From Mimachlamys varia (lineage: Eukaryota; Mollusca; Bivalvia; Pectinida; Pectinidae), in the NCBI GenBank assembly GCA_947623455.1, contig OX392534.1, forward strand, positions 38,631,426-38,695,425: a stretch of DNA of 64,000 bases, given 5' to 3'. Made by a program: the position numbers and the translations under genes. Under the pieces are notes generated by a model. That model did no database searches and was not told where the DNA came from. It saw only the letters and a program-made list of their open reading frames with translations. Each line of letters opens with the position of its first letter. The first letter of the stretch is position 1. This document shows positions 58,592 to 64,000 of this stretch, piece after piece.

Positions 58592-61500
58592 CTGAAAATG
58601 AGATATTTATATATTTTAATAAAGTGTATAAGTACATTTGGTGCATTTATGCTAAAATAATTGTAACTCAGTGCTATTTTGGTTAATTTAACAGAAAAAG
58701 AAAGTGTTTGCATAACAAAACCTCATGTTTAACATAAACAAGAGGCACAAAGGACCTGCATTGCTTACCTTATCATATTATTTAACATCCAACATATCTC
58801 GGAGTTTGTTTTACAAATATTATATACATGTATATACCTAAAATGTACATTGTATGTATATATTTGACTTAAATAACTTACTGTGTCATCATCTGCATCT
58901 ATGCATCTATGACCTTTTTTGCTGAAAGTTTTTCTTCCATGGTTTGACTGGTTTTCCAAACGGCTGCAAAACTGTTCTTCAGATTGTAAATTGTTCATAA
59001 AGGAAAAAGACATTTTACACTGAAATACACAACATTAAGCCCATGAAACACAAATACTCTTTGTGGCTGATTTATTGTGGAGACTTCCATTAGAGATTCC
59101 AAACGATTCGGCGCAAAAAAAAAAAAGAAGAAATAGATATAATAAAAAAAACCCCACATATTTAAGTACTACCTAATATATGAAAACTATCATGTACAGA
59201 AATATACATTATCTTGTTTTGTTTTTAGCTTTTTGGCTCATATGGATTCCATTATCAGTCCTTTACATATAGTGGTTATGTGGTCTTATGGTATTTCAGT
59301 AAAGGATATGATGGACTGGCACCTCCCCGAATATTGGCTGTACGAAGTTGGGCCTCCCTGTACAGTCGCAGCCGGCCGTGGAGATGACAAAGATGAGGTT
59401 GGTGTCCGGTATCCACTGGACCACATACGTCCTGTAACAGACCGAGACAATGGACAAATGTGTCACTCACTAGTATTAATCTCACCAGTAACCCTACAAG
59501 TGGACTTGGATTTAATACTTAATATGGTTTAATTAAATCGTCTGCAATAAAGTAAGGGAAAGTATTTCAGAATCAGGTTGTCTGTCTGTAATTTTGTGTA
59601 CAAAGTCATCCTAATCATGCAAATTGAGTTCCATAAAACTTCAATAAATATCAGTGATCATAAAACAATGTATACCGCGTATATTTTTTTCTCTCATGGA
59701 AAAGTTTGTTTGCCATTGTTACAAATTTCAACCATTTTAAAGTGAGTAATTGCCCTTTATCTGAATTAACTTGTACATTTTACTGAACTGATCAGTATAT
59801 TATGTAGTTGTGCTAAAGCTTTATAAGGTCCTAAAATGATGTATAAAATACCAGCATCAATGGAGTGAACTGTAAACCAACTATTTCTGCGGGGACTTTA
59901 ATTCACGTTTTCATATGAAACAACTACTTCGCCATGATTTAATTTTCGCAGCAAATACGATCATAAATCCTATGTACAGTACGAATTGACAGTTTAAATT
60001 AACATTAACATTCAGACACAAGACCTTTCTATTAAAAGAAATATTTCAAAAAATTTTTAAAACACTTTTTAAAATATCTGACCCTGAAACCATAATAGAG
60101 GGATATCACACTTCATCATTGATTTGAACGAATTGTGATGTTTCTTACATGCTGCACCGCTCACAGCCGTAGATAGTTCCATTGATGGGTGAATTTCGTA
60201 AATGTGCGAAATTAGCCTTGTATAATGTCACGTATTTATGACAAGGGTTGATAACAACACTGGGCTGACATTGGGCTATCTTCTTATAATGGTAGTACAA
60301 CATCTCTATGTGTTCAGGGTTCATCTCCGCCACGTCATACTCCAGTGTCGGGCAGTCTGTAGGAGCTGGCGAAGCTGCAACAAAAATCTGGTCCGTAAAT
60401 GGTTTATTGCTTCAAATGACCTATTGTTTACACTTGTCTTCTACTGTATGATACTATTGTACTTCTGTTGAAGTTCATCTTACTTTTACCAGAAAACGGC
60501 AAAGAAGAATTTCTACTTTTCATCTTAAAATTTTCTCATAATAAAACAGCAATTAATCTAGAAATTTCTACTTTTCAGCTTGAAACTTTCTCAAAACAAA
60601 ACAGCAATTTAATCCAGAAAATGTCTGCCAGACATAAAAACACCCTCTATCACTTTGAATTTTCTATTTATAGCAACCATGACCTTGGCCTTGAACCCTG
60701 GAATACAATAATGTCTTGGGTATACTCATATTTGAACGAAACAAAAGTTTGATGACAACATATCTGAGATTGAAGTTGTTATAAAAATGTTTACATTAAA
60801 TCAGGATGTGACAAAAGACATGGATGGAAATGGAAACAATATCAGTCCTTTGTCCTATTAGGGATATGTACTGAAATACGTGTTCAGTACATGTACATGT
60901 ATATGTATATTTCAGTGTATGTATTGGAACATATTCATCATTTCCTCAAGGGTTAACTTCAGATCGTTTTTTCCCATAGGACGAAAACAAAAAATTGTAC
61001 TGAAACACCTTTTCAGTATATGTAGATTTCAGTGTATGTATTGGAACATATTCATCATTTCCTTAAAGGTTAACTCCAGATCCTTTTCCCCCGTAAGACG
61101 AAAAAAAAAAAAGAATTGAGGACATCATATAGTAAGGGAGGTAACTCTTTTTAAGGCCCACATTCTTCATAACCATAGCTTGGCCTGAGAGCTATATATT
61201 CAATGTTATCATTAAAAAGCTTAGGTCGGAGAGCTATAGACACAATGTTAGCCTGTTTTGGCTTACCTGCAGATCGGTGAGAACCAGTTAACCAGCTATG
61301 AAATGACCACTCCGTCATTAACCTGAAAGAGATAGATTCATCATGATATCTGATGAAACTTTTGAAATATTTTAAAATTGCTTTCTTAAATTTTCTACTT
61401 GTTACACATAGCAAGCTTGGTCAACTCTCATATTCCAATTTTAAAACTCTAGAAAAGAATCCACACTTTAATGTACCTAGCGTCAAATATCCTTGATGAA

Positions 61501-62234
61501 TCACTTTTCAATTTGGTTGATTGTTAAGTAATTTCAAATCAAAGTACAGAAAGTAGTGAAAACTAAGGTGAAAAACAGTTTAAGTATGATATTTTGGATG
61601 GAGTATAGAATAGAAATAAAATGTTATGGAAGATCACCAAAAGTTGACTTTTCACCAACCAGGCTGAAAAAGTAAGGGTTGTTGGTGAAAAGCCAAGGTT
61701 GTTGGTGAAAAGCCAGCGTTGTTGGTGAAAACTCAAAGTGGTTGGTGAAAAGTAAGCCCTCCCGAGAAAGTTAATAGTTTTGTAGTAGCCAGTGTTACGG
61801 CATTAAATCAAACAATTAGAAATAACCAAACTTAAACAGGAAAGTCAATATGACAGTACACACAACAGATTCATTTGTGCAGCTAGTTATTGCCAGGTTT
61901 GTATGAATCTACACAATATAATTGTAAGATTAACGCCAATAACGTCCACCAGAGGTCATCGTGTAGATAGAAAGGAAGATCTAATTAATGTAAGAGGAAA
62001 GACAAGTAATGTACTAGTAGTAATGTGCTGTCGACGGATACCGCCTTAGCGTAAAAACACAAGAACACATACATAAATAGATTGTCATGGACAACACTGA
62101 TTGACAATGAAAATCTGAAGTAATGATTATACAGACATGTTGGATAAGACACAAATCCATTGGTTAGTGCATTTACTTACATTGCAATTTCACCAAACAT
62201 CCAAAGCACCAGACCTAATAATTTCTTGAATGGC
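58481..62234 (-). CDS. Voltage-gated calcium channel alpha-2/delta subunit, C-terminal part
   Basis: Six minus-strand exons (62182-62234, 61267-61322, 60149-60374, 59323-59431, 58882-59019, 58481-58591) join with matching phases to give about 230 C-terminal codons. Landmarks are PFKKLLGLVLWMFGEIAM; PTDCPTLEYDVAEMNPEHIE; GTIYGCERCSM joined to TYVVQWIPDTNLIFVISTAG and CDC; FCSRL...GHRCIDADDDT; RCGQC; and a hydrophobic C-terminus STLLTVLCLLWTWTI. This order (EYDVAEM/HPE segment, C-x2-C, IPxxNL, CxC, CxRL, Cys, CG, hydrophobic end) is that of CACNA2D proteins. Those are extracellular, GPI-anchored or membrane-attached subunits that traffic CaV channels and set their current. The VWA and Cache domains lie outside the window. 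Which paralogue it is cannot be told. Confidence 0.8.
58882..59019 (-). CDS. Alpha-2/delta gene, exon with CSRL motif
   Basis: Acceptor TTGTGTATTTCAG, donor ACA|GTAAGT, phase 0 at both ends. Encodes CKMSFSFMNNLQSEEQFCSR and KTFSKKGHRCIDADDDT, matching the family's CxRL...C...D spacing. Confidence 0.7.
59323..59431 (-). CDS. Alpha-2/delta gene, exon with IPDTNLIFVI motif
   Basis: After GTCTCGGTCTGTTACAG it encodes TYVVQWIPDTNLIFVISTAG then CDCTGRPNFVQPIFGE. The 3' boundary is uncertain: GAG|GTGCCA (used) or the in-phase TTC|GTACAG eighteen bases earlier. Confidence 0.8.
59500..60148. other. Intron, nothing recognised
   Basis: AT-rich intronic sequence of the alpha-2/delta gene. Confidence 0.5.
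60149..60374 (-). CDS. Alpha-2/delta gene, exon with EYDVAEMNPEHIE motif
   Basis: Encodes SPAPTDCPTLEYDVAEMNPE through KYVTLYKANFAHLRNS and GCERCS. The acceptor is TTTTTGTTGCAG and the donor AT|GTAAGA. The most diagnostic exon of the gene. Confidence 0.85.
60508..60617. repeat. Tandem duplication, unit about 53 bp
   Basis: Two copies of AATTTCTACTTTTCATCTTA and AAACAGCAATTAATCTAG in an intron of the alpha-2/delta gene. Confidence 0.7.
60868..61115. repeat. Tandem duplication, unit about 125 bp
   Basis: Both copies contain GTATGTATTGGAACATATTC, ATCATTTCCT, GGTTAACT and a GACGAAA run. Intronic. Confidence 0.75.
61267..61322 (-). CDS. Alpha-2/delta gene, exon
   Basis: After ATCTATCTCTTTCAG it encodes LMTEWSFHSWLTGSHRSA and ends G|GTAAGC. 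A short 56-nt exon with both phases matching its neighbours. Confidence 0.75.
61665..61765. repeat. Short tandem repeat GTTGGTGAAAAGCCA
   Basis: Five imperfect copies of about 22 bp; the motif also appears just upstream as TTTTCACCAACC in reverse complement, so it can fold. Confidence 0.75.
62182..62234 (-). CDS. Alpha-2/delta gene, first exon in window
   Basis: After TGTTTTATTTACAG it encodes PFKKLLGLVLWMFGEIA and ends AT|GTAAGT. A hydrophobic segment before the DC-rich region is typical of the family. Confidence 0.75.
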
Positions 62235-62344
62235 TGTAAATAAAACAACATGGTATGTTTAGTTATCTCTCATTTAAGATAAACAAAGTCTAGCTCCTAT
62301 ACTTAATTAGTAAATACAAAATCATGCAATTTTGCAATTTAAAC

Positions 62345-62668
62345 CACAAGAGGCCGAATGGGACCTTGGAAGCATATCAAGGACTTTTTAATTAGTATAA
62401 CTTTGTTCGGCTTTTTCAAAGGAAGCTAAAATTTTGAGATATTTGACTCCTGTGACTTTAATACTGGGTCAACTTTTTTATTTTTTTTTTTGCAAATTTT
62501 TTAAGCTTCTTCCAAGACAGCTACCAGCTAAATATGTCTCTAGGCCATTTGGTATTTTAGAAGACGTCGTTTAAAAGAAAAGTTGACGTTTAGAGGACAA
62601 TGGACAGACGATGGATGACTCACTTTGGCATAAGCTCACTTAGCCCTTTGGGCCAGGTGAGCTAAAAA
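62345..62668 (+). mobile_element. Dispersed repeat ending in CCAGGTGAGCTAAAA
   Basis: It starts near CCACAAGAGGCCGAATGGGA and ends GCCCTTTGGGCCAGGTGAGC then TAAAAA. This end, with its small GC hairpin, resembles a very common bivalve repeat. There is no ORF. Confidence 0.6.
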
Positions 62669-62889
62669 TTGTCAATCATGTATTTCAAGTGAAGGTTACA
62701 ATCACAACAGCAACAACAACAACAGTAGAATGTCTCATCAATCTATGAGGTGTTTGTCCTCCCTAGAATAATCCATCCATACAAAATGGCGTTCTGCTCT
62801 ACTCTCTCCACATCTTGTGTAATCTAACTTACAAAAAATCTATTTTGAAATATATATATTTATATCCTCGACCAGTTGTCCATCCCATT

Positions 62890-64000
62890 AGCAGGTTTAA
62901 ATGGTATAGAATGCAGGTTCTCTATCTATCTTAGAACTATCCATCTCGTTTGGCAGCTAGGTATAGAATGCAGGTTCTCTATCTATCTTAGAACTATCCA
63001 TCTCATTTGGCAGCTAGGTATAGAATGCAGGTTCTCTATCTATTTTAGAACTATCCATCTCGTTTGGCAGCTAGGTATAGAATGCAGGTTCTCTATCTAT
63101 TTTAGAACTACTCATCTCGTTCTGGCAGCTAGGTATAGAATGCAGGTTCTCTATCTATCTTAGAACTACTCATCTCGTTCTGGCAGCTAGGTATAGAATG
63201 CAGGGTCTCTATCTATCTTAGAACTATCCATCTCGTTTGGCAGCTAGGTATAGAATGCAGGTTCTCTATCTATCTTAGAACTATCCATCTCGTTTGGCAG
63301 CTAGGTATAGAATGCAGGGTCTCTATCTATCTTAGAACTATCCATCTCGTTTGGCAGCTAGGTATAGAATGCAGGGTCTCTATCTATCTTAGAACTATCC
63401 ATCTCGTTTGGCAGCTAGGTATAGAATGCAGGTTCTCTATCTATCTTAGAACTATCCATCTCGTTTGGCAGCTAGGTATAGAATGCAGGTTCTCTATCTA
63501 TCTTAGAACTATCCATCTCGTTTGGCAGCTAGGTATAGAATGCAGGTTCTCTATCTATCTTAGAACTATCCATCTCGTTTGGCAGCTAGGTATAGAATGC
63601 AGGGTCTCTATCTATCTTAGAACTATCCATCTCGTTTGGCAGCTAGGTATAGAATGCAGGTTCTCTATCTTAGAACTATCCATCTCGTTTGGCAGCTAGG
63701 TATAGAATGCAGGTTCTCTATCTATCTTAGAACTACTCATCTCGTTTGGCAGCTAGGTATAGAATGCAGGTTCTCTATCTATCTTAGAACTATCCATCTC
63801 GTTTTGGCAGCTAGGTATAGAATGCAGGGTCTCTATCTATCTTAGAACTATCCATCTCGTTTTGGCAGCTAGGTATAGAATGCAGGTTCTCTATCTATCT
63901 TAGAACTACTCATCTCGTTTGGCAGCTAGGTATAGAATGCAGGTTCTCTATCTATCTTAGAACTACTCATCTCGTTTGGCAGCTAGGTATAGAATGCAGG
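62890..64000. repeat. 57-bp tandem array, about twenty copies, runs off the window
   Basis: Unit TTTGGCAGCTAGGTATAGAA, TGCAGGTTCTCTATCTATCT, TAGAACTATCCATCTCG. The 57-bp length (19 codons) produces open frames (VWQLGIECRFSIYLRTIHL) with no other coding support. Confidence 0.95.

Noticed and set aside
58317..58646. 109-codon ORF with a hydrophobic stretch overlapping the last alpha-2/delta exon
   Set aside because: It uses a different frame from the one required by the splice phase and by the CGQC motif of the alpha-2/delta C-terminus.
62876..63845. ORFs with WQLGIECRFSIYLRT repeats
   Set aside because: Product of a 57-bp tandem repeat whose length is a multiple of three.

Overview
This is animal (metazoan) nuclear DNA. 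It is AT-rich and intron-rich, with GT-AG splice sites, short coding exons in long introns and no bacterial-style gene packing. Two tRNA-derived SINEs carry a widely shared central block (TTTCTCCGGGTACTCCGG). One dispersed repeat ends in AGGTGAGCTAAAA, an end I associate with bivalve repeats. Together with the small Cys-rich membrane-protein gene these suggest a marine mollusc, most likely a bivalve. That assignment is inference.

Three multi-exon genes can be assembled with matching splice phases. (1) At 58481-62234 on the minus strand are the last six exons of a voltage-gated calcium-channel alpha-2/delta subunit (CACNA2D-type); its 5' part lies beyond the right edge. (2) At 34800-41936 on the plus strand is a complete four-exon gene of about 287 codons. 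It encodes a signal peptide, a short Cys/Tyr-rich ectodomain, one membrane helix and an acidic tail, like the CYYR1/Shisa/VOPP1 type of small membrane protein. (3) At 19760-25453 on the minus strand is a secreted protein with two copies of one helical module and a poly-Asp/Glu tail; I do not recognise the family. Weaker gene candidates are a TATA-driven three-exon mini-gene (5395-10423 +), an ORF with a poly(A) signal (18806-19105 -), a Cys-rich terminal exon (14657-14786 -), an orphan terminal exon (46111-46183 +), and two minus-strand terminal ORFs at 49.1 and 49.6 kb.

The rest is dominated by repeats. At least fifteen unrelated tandem arrays are present. The largest is an 18-bp satellite of about 5 kb (25.87-30.84 kb) that is open in five of six frames and so gives spurious ORFs up to 926 codons. 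Others have units of 31 bp (42.2-44.5 kb), 57 bp (62.9 kb to the right edge), 56 bp (13.4-14.1 kb, with CRE and AP-1 consensus sites in most units), 39 bp, 32 bp and 21 bp. Dispersed elements include SINEs, LINE reverse-transcriptase remnants, three MITEs with visible target-site duplications, a decayed tyrosine-kinase-like fragment, and an approximately 500-bp interspersed family with about eleven copies.

Layout: 0-5 kb degenerate repeats and the first family copy; 5.4-10.4 kb mini-gene candidate; 11-19 kb repeats, CRE array and Cys-rich exon; 19.7-25.5 kb secreted-protein gene; 25.6-31.2 kb satellite block upstream of its start; 31.8-33.9 kb hairpins and 39-bp array; 34.8-41.9 kb membrane-protein gene followed by the 31-bp satellite; 45.7-57 kb MITEs, pseudogene debris and tandem arrays; 58.5-62.2 kb calcium-channel subunit gene; 57-bp array to the right end. 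The genes show no sign of working together.
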